Source of the DNA: a bacterium
GTDB lineage: Bacteria > Bacillota > Clostridia > Lachnospirales > Lachnospiraceae
Reading direction: 5' to 3'
Assembly: GCA_030524675.1 (NCBI GenBank)
Contig: JAUNGE010000018.1
Span: 1 to 55,647 of the forward strand
Length of the DNA stretch: 55,647 nt
In this document: in pieces, positions 18,550-27,325 of the stretch
How the letters are laid out: every line of letters starts with the position of its first letter
Position numbering within the stretch: the first letter of the stretch is position 1
Notes under the pieces: generated by a model
What the model saw: only the letters and a program-made list of their open reading frames with translations
Databases searched by the model: none
What the model was told of the DNA's origin: nothing
Translations under genes and position numbers: made by a program

Positions 18550-19261
18550 TCCTCTCCTTCTGTCCTTTTCTTCACCCATTCTTTCAGCTTCTTTTTCTTC
18601 TTCTCTTTCAGCCATTCTTCTATCTGCTTTTCTTCTTTCTCTCTTTCCTCTTCCTTTATCTGATACAATGCCTTTTTCTTATATTTTTCCAGATGAAATT
18701 CATCCAGCACAAATTTACTCTTTTCTATCTCCCTCCCCCTTTTCATCCAGCTCCCTCCATCTGTCTGAAAATAAATTTTTTCTATCTTTTCTATCTCATA
18801 TGTATTTCTTATGTATTCTTCTACTTCTTTCCACAGCTCTTCATTCTTCTCTTTTCCTCGGTATGTTCCGCAAAAGTAATGGACATTCTTCAATTCTTTT
18901 CTGCTTGCTTTTTTCCCTCTCTCTTTCCTTCATGTACATATACTACTTTTGCCAGTTCACATCCCTTGTACTTTTTTCCCTTTAAATCTCCACGCTTCTC
19001 TTTGTACTGCAATGACACATGCGCCTCATCTGCTTCTACATACAGATATTTTACTTCCCGTTTCTTTTCGCTTTTTTCTCTTTCTATCGGAATTTCCAGC
19101 TTCTCTATTTTATTTTTTACTGTCTGCCTGCTTATCTTCTCGTTTCTTACTGCCTTGCTGCCTGCTTTTTCATATGATGTTTCCACTGCTTCTTCCAATA
19201 TCTTTACTTCCACATCTTCTGTCATTCGCGCATGCGACTTGATTCCCATCACTTCATCTAA
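18550..19261 (-). pseudogene. ISLre2-family transposase fragment (minus copy)
   Basis: Reads as the middle and later part of a UPF0236/ISLre2 transposase: LDEVMGIKSHARMTED at the start, the putative catalytic Asp stretch YVEADEAHVSLQ, then (in the -1 frame) NVHYFCGTYRGK, IYFQTDGGSW and FVLDEFHLEKY, which hold the remaining acidic positions. Frame 0 ends at a stop just after A AAA AAG (18908-18914), and the -1 frame carries on. The N-terminal part is missing: the sequence breaks at 19261 into a tnpB-element left end. The 3' boundary near moxR is unclear. Confidence 0.8.
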
Positions 19262-19962
19262 ACTGTAGCATATATTTTACCGATATACAAGTATTTTTAG
19301 TAAAATATGTATTTCACCATGATGCCATTCATCCCACGACCTAAAAGGTCATGGGTTTTCTGGCTGGTTAATTATGAATTCATAGAAGGAATCCATACAG
19401 AAGTGCTGAAATTGAGAAGAAATCTGGTGGAAGAAACGCTGGAAAAGCTGGATGAAATGCTATGTACAAGTGGAAAGAGAAGTCAGAAATGGAACATAGA
19501 AAACACAGTAAGAAAAAGTCTGTTGACAACAATGGGAATGATTGAATATAAAAAGACGTGTTTTGAAGAGAAGAAAAATGGAAGGCACAGATACCTATTA
19601 GATGAAGTGATGGGAATCAAGTTGCATGCGCGAATGACAGAAGATGTGGAAGTAAAGATATTGGAAGAAGCAGTGGAAACATCATATGAAAAAGCAGGCA
19701 GCAAGGCAGTAAGAAACGAGAAGATAAGCAGGCAGACAGTAAAAAATAAAATAGAGAAGCTGGAAATTCCGATAGAAAGAGAAAAAAGCGAAAAGAAACG
19801 GGAAGTAAAATATCTGTATGTAGAAGCAGATGAGGCGCATGTGTCATTGCAGTACAAAGAGAAGCGTGGAGATTTAAAGGGAAAAAAGTACAAGGGATGT
19901 GAACTGGCAAAAGTAGTATACGTACATGAAGGAAAGAGAGAGGGAAAAAAGCAAGCAGAAAA
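18897..19962. repeat. 365-bp inverted repeat formed by two ISLre2 pieces
   Basis: 18897-19261 is the near-perfect reverse complement of 19598-19962; reading through, I found a single mismatch. The 336-base spacer holds the tnpB-type left end (19263-19375) and the N-terminal transposase part of the plus copy. Such a structure could extrude as a cruciform or mediate inversion. Confidence 0.85.
19263..19375 (-). mobile_element. Second left end of the IS200/IS605-type element, tnpB lost
   Basis: Matches 76-190 almost base for base, including the CCCATGACC/GGTCGTGGG hairpin, here at 19328-19350. It begins at the same ATAATTAAC border, here inserted into an ISLre2 transposase gene. About 50 bases before the tnpB start would occur, it is cut off and joined to the minus ISLre2 copy at 19261/19262. 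A deletion or recombination therefore removed tnpB and the right end. Confidence 0.75.
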
Positions 19963-19975
19963 TAGGGGATTATAA
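19376..19975 (+). pseudogene. ISLre2-family transposase fragment (plus copy)
   Basis: Open from the tnpB-element border to a stop at 19975. It reads as the N-terminal third to half of an ISLre2 transposase: EVLKLRRNLVEETLEKLDE, RKSLLTTMGMIEYKKT, YLLDEVMGIKLHARM, YLYVEADEAHVSLQ. The natural start codon is missing because the left end at 19263-19375 interrupts it. The frame-0 sequence reaches A AAA AAG (19945-19951) and the match to the minus copy stops at 19962, so the catalytic C-terminal half is absent. Confidence 0.8.
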
Positions 19976-20152
19976 AAGAAAAGAATGGCAAAAACAGAGG
20001 ATTAAGCTGGTATTCATGAAGAAGTATGCCCTAATGAAACCTACAATAATTTTACACTATTATTTCTGTATTTTTTACTTGACTTTTCTAAATGGATTCG
20101 CTAAACTAGCATCATGCGATATGAGTTTTTACAGAGTATCCATACAAATATT

Positions 20153-20345
20153 TTCTATTGACCACCCATACCTTAAAAACATATGGGTCAGGGCCACGGA
20201 CAGCCTGGTCAACTGCCGATGGGCAATTTTAGATTGCCATTATTGATTGAATGTATATTCAATTTTATAAGTTGGTTACTTTACAACCATTGCGCCACAG
20301 CGCATATCAACTTGTAAAACGTCAATAAGAGTAGTAAAAGTAAGT
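20153..20345 (-). mobile_element. Probable IS200/IS605 right end / omega-RNA-like remnant, no tnpB
   Basis: On the minus strand this is a chain of hairpins: GCGC-CACA-GCGC, ATTGAAT-ATAC-ATTCAAT and GGCAAT-CTAAA-ATTGCC. It ends with a CCCATA...TATGGG hairpin followed by TGGTCAAT. The layout (scaffold hairpins, then a terminal hairpin, then TCAAT) resembles the right end of tnpB elements and parallels the piece at 52930-53043. No tnpB coding sequence is beside it. Apart from this, 19976-20472 holds only A+T-rich sequence and an unconvincing 63-codon frame. Family assignment is by shape only. Confidence 0.4.
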
Positions 20346-20472
20346 ATTTGCTATATAGACTCTGGATAAACTCACAGGAACAGACTGAGTATCAGTATAT
20401 GGATTTTTTGTTATCCGGCTTTTCCACACTTATGCTGTCTGTGATAAAATACTATCAAAATGACTTCTACAA

Positions 20473-20569
20473 GCGGTATGCGTCTGCATACTGCTTTTTT
20501 TATATAATACAAAACTCTTTAGAGCTTCCTATTATATAAAAAACCCTGCGGACAGGATGCATACGCCGC
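20473..20569. repeat. Long imperfect palindrome with embedded terminator
   Basis: Perfect 14-base arms (20496-20509 and 20530-20543, TTTTTTATATAATA and its complement) continue outward into G+C-rich arms (GCGGTATGC... and ...GCATACGCCGC) with mismatches, giving a hairpin of about 97 bases. Within it, AGCGGTATGC-GTCT-GCATACTGCT followed by seven T (20472-20501) makes a good intrinsic terminator. It separates the IS region from the polyamine operon. It may be a miniature mobile repeat. Confidence 0.7.
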
Positions 20570-20663
20570 GCCGAGGGAACTGTGCTCTAAAAGGCATGAT
20601 ACATGGTTTATAGGTTTTCCGCAAATAACCTAAATCTATCATACAGGGAAAAGGAAAAACGGC
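20570..20663 (+). other. Leader of the polyamine operon
   Basis: Ninety-four bases between the palindrome and the speD start. A small TAGGTT...AACCTA hairpin and the ribosome site AGGGAAAAGG before the ATG are visible. I compared it by eye with SAM and guanidine riboswitch cores and did not recognise one. No clear promoter was found. Confidence 0.35.
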
Positions 20664-21422
20664 ATGGCAGAAAAACTGAAATTATACGGGTTTAACAATC
20701 TCACCAAATCGCTGAGTTTTAATATTTATGATGTCTGTTATGCAAAGTCAGCCCGTGAACAGCACGACTATATTGCTTACATTGACAAACAATATAACTC
20801 TGAGCGGCTCACGAAGATTCTCACCACACTGACAGACATGATCGGTGCAAAGATTCTTCATATCTCCAAACAGGACTATGAGCCTCAGGGAGCCTCTGTC
20901 ACTATCTTGATTGCAGAGGAATCCATGATTCCTGCCGGAGAAACACAGCTCGCCCATCTGGATAAGAGCCATGTGACAGTCCACACCTATCCGGAATATC
21001 ATCCGGAAACGTATCTTGCTACATTCCGTGTCGATATTGATGTGGCGACCTGTGGTGCCATCACACCGCTCTCCACACTGGACTATCTAATCAGCTCCTT
21101 TGACTCGGATATTATCACAATGGACTACCGCATCCGCGGCTTTACCAGAGATGTCAATGGGCAGAAGCTTTTCATCGACCATCCGATTACATCCATCCAG
21201 GACTATATCTCCAAAGAAACTCTGCTGCGCTATGATGCCGTAGATATCAATGTGTATGGTGCAAATCTGTTTCACACAAAGATGATGCTAAAAGACATCG
21301 ACCTGCAGAATTACCTATTCAAAACAGATGTCTATGAACTTCCGCCGCACACTCGCCTAGAAATCATGAAAAATCTCCGCCAGGAAATGATTGAGATTTT
21401 CAGCGGAAGAAATATTTATTGA
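20664..21422 (+). CDS. speD: S-adenosylmethionine decarboxylase proenzyme (SpeD)
   Basis: 252 residues of the long enterobacterial-type (class 1a) AdoMet decarboxylase. The self-cleavage site is visible as [13 protein letters not shown]; cleavage between Lys101 and Ser102 would make the pyruvoyl group. It supplies decarboxylated SAM, the aminopropyl donor for SpeE. First gene of the operon, 10 bases before the speA start. Confidence 0.93.
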   Translation: MAEKLKLYGFNNLTKSLSFNIYDVCYAKSAREQHDYIAYIDKQYNSERLTKILTTLTDMIGAKILHISKQDYEPQGASVTILIAEESMIPAGETQLAHLDKSHVTVHTYPEYHPETYLATFRVDIDVATCGAITPLSTLDYLISSFDSDIITMDYRIRGFTRDVNGQKLFIDHPITSIQDYISKETLLRYDAVDINVYGANLFHTKMMLKDIDLQNYLFKTDVYELPPHTRLEIMKNLRQEMIEIFSGRNIY

Positions 21423-21432
21423 GAGGTGTATC

Positions 21433-22890
21433 ATGGAAAAACTCAATCAAACACGGGCGCCCATCTATGAGGCACTCGAAGAATTCAAAAAAATGCGCGT
21501 GGTCCCGTTCGATGTGCCAGGCCATAAACGAGGGCGCGGCAATCCAGAACTGACGGCTCTGCTCGGAGAAGCCTGCGTCAGCATGGATGTCAACTCTATG
21601 AAGCCTCTCGACAATCTCTGCCATCCAATTTCTGTCATAAAAGACGCAGAAATCTTGGCTGCAGAGGCATTCGGCGCTGCCCATGCCTTTCTCATGGTAG
21701 GCGGCACAACCTCCGCTGTTCAGAGTATGATTTTATCTACCGCAAAGAGAGGCGAAAAAATCATTCTCCCGAGAAATGTTCACCGCAGTGTCATGGGAGC
21801 CATGGTGCTCTGCGGCGCGGTGCCCGTCTACGTCAATCCCGAGTGTGATACCCGCCTTGGAATTCCTCTTGGCATGAGTGTGGAAGCGGTAAAAAAGGCA
21901 ATCCTTGAAAATCCAGATGCCAAGGCAGTCCTAGTCAACAATCCAACCTACTACGGCATCTGTTCTGACTTAAAAGCCATCACAGCGCTGGCACATGAGC
22001 ATGGTATGCTGTGTCTGGCAGATGAGGCACACGGAACACATTTTTATTTCGGAGAACATCTGCCCATATCAGCCATGGCCGCCGGAGCCGATATGGCGGC
22101 TGTCTCCATGCATAAATCTGGCGGAAGTCTGACGCAGAGTTCTCTGCTGCTCACAGGTCCTGCAGTCTCTGAGGGCCATGTGCGCCAGATTATCAACCTG
22201 ACTCAGACGACAAGCGGCTCGTATCTCCTTCTGTCGAGTCTGGACATCTCCAGAAGGAACCTTGCTCTGCGCGGAAAAGAAAGTTTTGCCCGCGTCTGCG
22301 AGATGGCCGAATATGCGCGGAATGAAATCAACCGCATCGGCGGCTACTACGCTTACTCGCGCGAGTTAATCAATGGTGACAGCATTTTTGACTTTGATAT
22401 CACAAAGCTGTCTGTCAATACACTGGATATCGGCCTTGCAGGAATCGAAGTCTACGACCTGCTGCGCGATGATTATGACATTCAGATTGAATTTGGCGAC
22501 CTTGGAAACATTCTCGCGTATCTCTCTATCGGGGACCGGCCGCGCGAAATCGAACGTCTCGTCAGTGCTCTCTCCGAAATTCGCCGCCGCTTCCAGAGAA
22601 GCAGAGCGAACCTCATGGAACAGGAATATATTGACCCTGTTGTGGCAGTCTCACCGCAGGATGCTTTTTATGCGGAGAAGGAATCTCTCCCCATCGGCCA
22701 GACAGCTGGCAGAGTATGTAGCGAGTTTGTCATGTGCTATCCGCCAGGCATCCCCATTCTCGCCCCAGGCGAACGCATCACCAGAGAAATTCTTGACTAT
22801 ATTGCCTATGCCAAAGAGAAGGGATGCTCCATGACAGGTCCGGAGGACGCCAACATCGAGCGCCTAAATGTTTTAAAGGCATTTTCCTGA
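21433..22890 (+). CDS. speA: Arginine (Orn/Lys/Arg-family) decarboxylase, PLP fold I
   Basis: 485 residues from ATG 21433 behind GAGAGGTG. Shows the short Firmicutes-type decarboxylase layout: FDVPGHKRGRGNPEL at 26-40, the LADEAHG aspartate region (195-201) and the PLP lysine in SMHKSGGS (Lys228). The adjacent agmatinase makes arginine the likely substrate, giving agmatine. Lysine or ornithine specificity cannot be excluded from sequence alone. Confidence 0.88.
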   Translation: MEKLNQTRAPIYEALEEFKKMRVVPFDVPGHKRGRGNPELTALLGEACVSMDVNSMKPLDNLCHPISVIKDAEILAAEAFGAAHAFLMVGGTTSAVQSMILSTAKRGEKIILPRNVHRSVMGAMVLCGAVPVYVNPECDTRLGIPLGMSVEAVKKAILENPDAKAVLVNNPTYYGICSDLKAITALAHEHGMLCLADEAHGTHFYFGEHLPISAMAAGADMAAVSMHKSGGSLTQSSLLLTGPAVSEGHVRQIINLTQTTSGSYLLLSSLDISRRNLALRGKESFARVCEMAEYARNEINRIGGYYAYSRELINGDSIFDFDITKLSVNTLDIGLAGIEVYDLLRDDYDIQIEFGDLGNILAYLSIGDRPREIERLVSALSEIRRRFQRSRANLMEQEYIDPVVAVSPQDAFYAEKESLPIGQTAGRVCSEFVMCYPPGIPILAPGERITREILDYIAYAKEKGCSMTGPEDANIERLNVLKAFS

Positions 22891-22918
22891 GAAAATTAAC
22901 TATATGGAGGAATTGTAT

Positions 22919-23779
22919 ATGGAATTATGGTTTTCAGAGCTCCAGACTCCAAATGTCAAACTGTCCATTCGCGTCAACCGCCAGCTCTACAGCGGCCAGA
23001 GTGAATTTCAGCGCATCGATGTGTTTGAATCGCCGGAATTCGGACGTTTTCTGACGCTGGACGGCTATATGATGCTGACCGAAAAGGATGAGTTCATCTA
23101 TCATGAAATGATTACACATGTACCCATGGCTGTCCATCCCCACGTAAAAGATGTCCTTGTCATCGGTGCTGGAGACGGCGGTGTCATCCGCGAACTGACC
23201 CGCTATCCGGAAATTGAACACATTGACATGGTAGAAATCGATCCTCTGGTCGTGGAAGTATGCAAAAAATATCTTCCTCAGACTTCTTGCCGCCTCAATG
23301 ACCCAAGGCTCTCCATCCACTATGAAGACGGACTGAAATTTATCCGCTCCTGCGAGGACTGCTATGACCTGATTATTGTGGATTCCACCGACCCTTTCGG
23401 TCCTGGTGAGGGACTGTTCACGTTGGAATTTTATGGGAATTGCTACCATGCCCTGCGCGCGGACGGCATCATGGTGAACCAGCATGAAAGCCCATTTTAT
23501 GCGGAAGATGCCCTCGCCTGCCAGCGTGCTCACAAGCGCATTGTACAGTCCTTCCCTATCAGCCGTGTTTTTCAGGCACATATTCCGACGTATCCATCCG
23601 GACACTGGCTGTTTGGGTTTGCATCAAAAAAATACCATCCTTTAAAAGACCTGGATGAGACGCGCTGGAACCTGCGCGGACTCTCCTGCCGTTACTATAC
23701 CACCACATTGCACAAAGGCGCATTTTATATCCCCGCCTATGTAGAGGAGCTGTTAAAAAATGTTGAACGCGAATATTGA
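22919..23779 (+). CDS. speE: Spermidine synthase (polyamine aminopropyltransferase)
   Basis: 286 residues from ATG 22919, GGAGG 9 bases upstream. The N-terminal beta domain is followed by a Rossmann methyltransferase-like fold with VIGAGDGGVIREL and the catalytic DSTDPFGPGEGLFT loop. It transfers the aminopropyl group of decarboxylated SAM to putrescine. The end overlaps speB by 20 bases. Confidence 0.93.
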   Translation: MELWFSELQTPNVKLSIRVNRQLYSGQSEFQRIDVFESPEFGRFLTLDGYMMLTEKDEFIYHEMITHVPMAVHPHVKDVLVIGAGDGGVIRELTRYPEIEHIDMVEIDPLVVEVCKKYLPQTSCRLNDPRLSIHYEDGLKFIRSCEDCYDLIIVDSTDPFGPGEGLFTLEFYGNCYHALRADGIMVNQHESPFYAEDALACQRAHKRIVQSFPISRVFQAHIPTYPSGHWLFGFASKKYHPLKDLDETRWNLRGLSCRYYTTTLHKGAFYIPAYVEELLKNVEREY

Positions 23780-24611
23780 AACTTTTCTCGGATGTGACAA
23801 AAGCTACTCAGAAGCATCCACCATTCTTTTTGGCGCCCCATTCGACTCCACGACATCTTACCGTCCAGGGACCCGTTTTGCGAGCGCTGCCATCCGCCAC
23901 GAGTCCTACGGAATCGAAAGTTACAGTCCCTATCTGGACCGTGACCTGGAAGACATTGCAGTGATGGACAGCGGTGACATCGAACTCTGTCTCGGTGATA
24001 CAAAAAAAGTCTTATCGCAGATCGAGGAACGTACTGCTGCTATCCTGAGAGACGGCAAACGTCCCTTTATGATAGGCGGAGAACATCTAGTGACTCTGGG
24101 AGCATTTCGTGCAGTCCACAAAGCCTATCCCGATGTGCATATCATTCATTTTGATGCACATGCAGACCTGCGCAATGACTACCTCGGTGTTTCTCTCTCC
24201 CACGCATGTGTGCTGCGCCGCTGTCATGAACTGACAGGGGATGGACATATCTTCCAGTTCGGCATCCGCTCCGCAGACAGAGAGGAATTTCGCTGGGGCC
24301 AAGAACACGTCACCACAACACGTTTTACACTGCATGGACTCTCAGAAAGGCTGGAACACTTAAAAGGAGTTCCTGTCTACTTTACGCTCGACTTAGACGT
24401 TCTGGACCCCAGCGTCTTTCCAGGTACAGGAACGCCAGAACCAGGCGGTGTGAGTTTTGAGGAATTGAGAAAAGCCGTCACTCTGGTGTGCAGCCAGGCA
24501 AACATCGTGGGCTGCGACGTCAATGAGCTGAGTCCTCACTACGATGCCAGCGGCGTCTCCACCATTACCGCCTGCAAAATCATCCGAGAGATGCTTCTTT
24601 CCCTGCAGTAA
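23760..24611 (+). CDS. speB: Agmatinase (ureohydrolase)
   Basis: 283 residues with the binuclear manganese motifs of the ureohydrolase family: GGEHLVT, HFDAHADLR and LDLDVLDPSVFPGTGTPEPGG. Agmatinase hydrolyses agmatine to putrescine and urea, linking SpeA to SpeE. The start lies inside speE with GAGGAG upstream. A 153-base gap follows, with a CCTGC-CGGC-GCAGG hairpin. Confidence 0.9.
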   Translation: MLNANIETFLGCDKSYSEASTILFGAPFDSTTSYRPGTRFASAAIRHESYGIESYSPYLDRDLEDIAVMDSGDIELCLGDTKKVLSQIEERTAAILRDGKRPFMIGGEHLVTLGAFRAVHKAYPDVHIIHFDAHADLRNDYLGVSLSHACVLRRCHELTGDGHIFQFGIRSADREEFRWGQEHVTTTRFTLHGLSERLEHLKGVPVYFTLDLDVLDPSVFPGTGTPEPGGVSFEELRKAVTLVCSQANIVGCDVNELSPHYDASGVSTITACKIIREMLLSLQ

Positions 24612-24764
24612 GATAAGAACTGCCATCACAACACACTGACATGCCTGCCGGCGCAGGCGCCACCATGCATGAAAGTCGATTGCTCCGTGCTGACGCACTC
24701 GCGCAATCACTGCTTGACAACACGTTCATAGTAAACATCCATGCACAGACAGGAGGAATTTATC

Positions 24765-26024
24765 ATGGGTAAAGTTTTAATTATCGGCTGCGGCGGCGTT
24801 GCCTCCGTTGCCATTCAGAAATGCTGCCAGAACAGCTCTGTTTTTGAAGAAATCTGCATTGCCAGCCGCACAAAATCCAAATGCGATGCTCTGAAGGAAA
24901 AGCTGGAAGGCACCACAGCGACCAAAATCACCACAGCTTCCGTCAATGCGGACCATGTGGAAGAAGTCACCGCTTTAATCCGCAAAGTACAGCCAGATCT
25001 GGTTATGAATATCGCTCTTCCCTATCAGGACCTTACGATTATGGATGCCTGCCTGGAATGTGGCGTCAATTATATGGACACTGCCAACTATGAGCCAGAA
25101 AATATTGATGACCCACAGTGGCGTGCAATCTATGAAAGGCGCTGCAAAGAAGCTGGATTTTCTGCGTATTTTGACTACTCCTGGCAGTGGGCATATCAGG
25201 AAAAGTTCAAAGAAGCTGGTCTTACTGCACTGCTTGGATCCGGCTTTGACCCAGGTGTCACCCAGGCATACTGCGCCTATGCAAAAAAACATTTGTTTGA
25301 CACGATTGACACCATTGATATCTTAGACTGCAATGGCGGCGACCATGGTTATCCATTTGCCACCAATTTCAATCCGGAAATCAATCTGCGCGAGGTTTCT
25401 GCTCCTGGCTCTTACTGGGAAGACGGTCACTGGGTAGAAGTTCCTGCCATGAGCATCAAGAGAGAGTATGATTTCGACCAGGTAGGCCACAAGGATATGT
25501 ACCTTCTTCACCATGAAGAGATCGAATCTCTGGCAAAGAATTTCCCAGAAGTGAAACGCATCCGCTTCTTTATGACATTCGGGCAGAGCTATCTGACCCA
25601 TATGAAATGTCTGGAAAATGTCGGCATGCTGTCCACCAAGCCGATTCTCTTTGAGGGAAAAGAGATTGTGCCGATTCAGTTTTTAAAGGCACTGCTTCCC
25701 GACCCTGCAAGCCTCGGCCCGCGCACAGTCGGAAAGACAAACATCGGATGCATCTTCCAGGGAAAGAAAGACGGAAAAGAAAAGACAGCTTATATCTACA
25801 ACGTATGTGACCATCAGGAATGTTATCGCGAAGTCGGCTCTCAGGCCATCTCCTACACTACAGGCGTTCCTGCCATGGCCGGAGCCATGATGCTTTTGAC
25901 TGGAAAGTGGAACAAACCAGGCGTCTACACTGTGGAGGAATTTGACCCAGATCCTTATCTGGAGGTCTTAAATCAATGCGGCCTGCCATGGCAGATTTCG
26001 GACCATCCGGTCCTGGTTGACTGA
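24765..26024 (+). CDS. Carboxynorspermidine/carboxyspermidine dehydrogenase (saccharopine dehydrogenase family)
   Basis: 419 residues from ATG 24765 behind AGGAGG. N-terminal NADP-binding motif GCGGVASVA and the saccharopine-dehydrogenase fold; the region around CNGGDHGYPFATNFNPE matches CASDH proteins. CASDH condenses aspartate semialdehyde with putrescine or diaminopropane and reduces the product to carboxyspermidine. Its TGA overlaps the nspC ATG, a pairing that is diagnostic for this pathway. Confidence 0.9.
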   Translation: MGKVLIIGCGGVASVAIQKCCQNSSVFEEICIASRTKSKCDALKEKLEGTTATKITTASVNADHVEEVTALIRKVQPDLVMNIALPYQDLTIMDACLECGVNYMDTANYEPENIDDPQWRAIYERRCKEAGFSAYFDYSWQWAYQEKFKEAGLTALLGSGFDPGVTQAYCAYAKKHLFDTIDTIDILDCNGGDHGYPFATNFNPEINLREVSAPGSYWEDGHWVEVPAMSIKREYDFDQVGHKDMYLLHHEEIESLAKNFPEVKRIRFFMTFGQSYLTHMKCLENVGMLSTKPILFEGKEIVPIQFLKALLPDPASLGPRTVGKTNIGCIFQGKKDGKEKTAYIYNVCDHQECYREVGSQAISYTTGVPAMAGAMMLLTGKWNKPGVYTVEEFDPDPYLEVLNQCGLPWQISDHPVLVD

Positions 26025-27151
26025 TGCGGGGTGAGAACAGGCTGCGCACGCCCTATTTTCTGGTGGACGAGGCGCAGCTTATCCAAAACCTCACCCTCTT
26101 AAAACAGGTGCAGGAAGATGCCGGATGCCGGATTCTCCTGGCACAAAAGGCATTTTCCATGTACTCTGTCTATCCTCTGCTCAGGAAATATCTGGCTGGG
26201 ACAACGGCCAGCGGCCTGTACGAAGCGCGCCTGGGCAAAGAGGAGTTTGGAGGGGAGACGCATGTCTTCTCTCCCGCCTACCGTGAAGATGAGTTTGATG
26301 AGATTTTAGAGTATGCGGACCATATCGTGTTCAATTCTCCAAATCAGATAAAAAAATTCAGTCAGAAGGCAAAGGCGGCAGGCAAGTCCATCGGGCTTCG
26401 CGTCAATCCGGAATGTTCCACACAGGAAGGGCATGCCATCTATGACCCCTGCGCTCCTGGCTCTCGCCTAGGAACGACCCTGGACAATTTTGACGAATCT
26501 CTTCTGCCTCTTCTCGATGGACTGCATTTTCATACGCTCTGCGAGCAGAATGCAGACGCCCTGGAAGAGACAGTGCAGACATTCGAGAAACGTTTCGGCA
26601 AATATCTTTCTGGCATGAAGTGGCTGAATCTGGGCGGAGGCCACCATATCACCCGAGCGGACTATGACATAAACCTTCTGGTCCGTATTATTCGCCATCT
26701 GAAAGATACCTATCATGTGAACGTTTATCTCGAACCTGGAGAAGCGGTTGTCCTGAATGCCGGATATCTGGTATCAAGCGTACTGGAAATCATCCGCAAC
26801 GGAATCGACATCGCAATCCTGGACACTTCCGCCGCCTGCCATATGCCGGATGTCCTGGAAATGCCTTACCGACCTCCTGTACAGAGCAGTGGAACACCTG
26901 GGGAAAAATCCTGCACTTACCGCCTGGCAGGTCCTACCTGTCTCGCCGGAGACGTCATAGGCGACTACTCTTTCGATGCACCGCTGAAAGAGGACGATAC
27001 TGTTGTGTTTGAAGATATGGCACTGTACACTATGGTAAAAACAAATACCTTCAACGGAACGCCCCTGCCCTCCATCGCCCTAAAACACGCAGACGGAACC
27101 ATCCAGTGTATCCGCACATTCGGATACATGGATTTTAAGTCAAGATTATAA
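26024..27151 (+). CDS. nspC: Carboxynorspermidine decarboxylase
   Basis: 375 residues, fold III PLP decarboxylase. PLP lysine in LLAQKAFSMY (Lys42), HFHTLCEQ, the glycine-rich LNLGGGHH, EPGEAVVLNAG, and the NspC-typical DTSAACHMPDVLEMPYRP near the second active-site cysteine. It decarboxylates carboxy(nor)spermidine to (nor)spermidine. Last gene of the operon; no clear terminator was seen. Short imperfect repeats of GTATCC...CATTC.CATATC lie just downstream (27157-27215). Confidence 0.92.
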   Translation: MRGENRLRTPYFLVDEAQLIQNLTLLKQVQEDAGCRILLAQKAFSMYSVYPLLRKYLAGTTASGLYEARLGKEEFGGETHVFSPAYREDEFDEILEYADHIVFNSPNQIKKFSQKAKAAGKSIGLRVNPECSTQEGHAIYDPCAPGSRLGTTLDNFDESLLPLLDGLHFHTLCEQNADALEETVQTFEKRFGKYLSGMKWLNLGGGHHITRADYDINLLVRIIRHLKDTYHVNVYLEPGEAVVLNAGYLVSSVLEIIRNGIDIAILDTSAACHMPDVLEMPYRPPVQSSGTPGEKSCTYRLAGPTCLAGDVIGDYSFDAPLKEDDTVVFEDMALYTMVKTNTFNGTPLPSIALKHADGTIQCIRTFGYMDFKSRL

Positions 27152-27325
27152 ACAAGGTATCCTTCGTGCCATTCGCATATCGGTATCCTGCATGCCATTC
27201 ATATATCAGTATCCGAATGTATGGTATCCATCGTTTTTGTTCCATGGGACTCTCAGTCACACTGGAAACAGCATACCGCTCACAGACTGACCTCCTGTGG
27301 AATCAAAAACGATTCTATGGCATTG

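Noticed and set aside
20348-20539. 63-codon plus-strand frame before the polyamine operon
   Set aside because: It runs through the terminator hairpin and the palindrome and lacks a ribosome site.
20570-20663. Riboswitch before speD
   Set aside because: The SAM-I, SAM-II and guanidine motifs I know do not fit; only a weak hairpin is seen.
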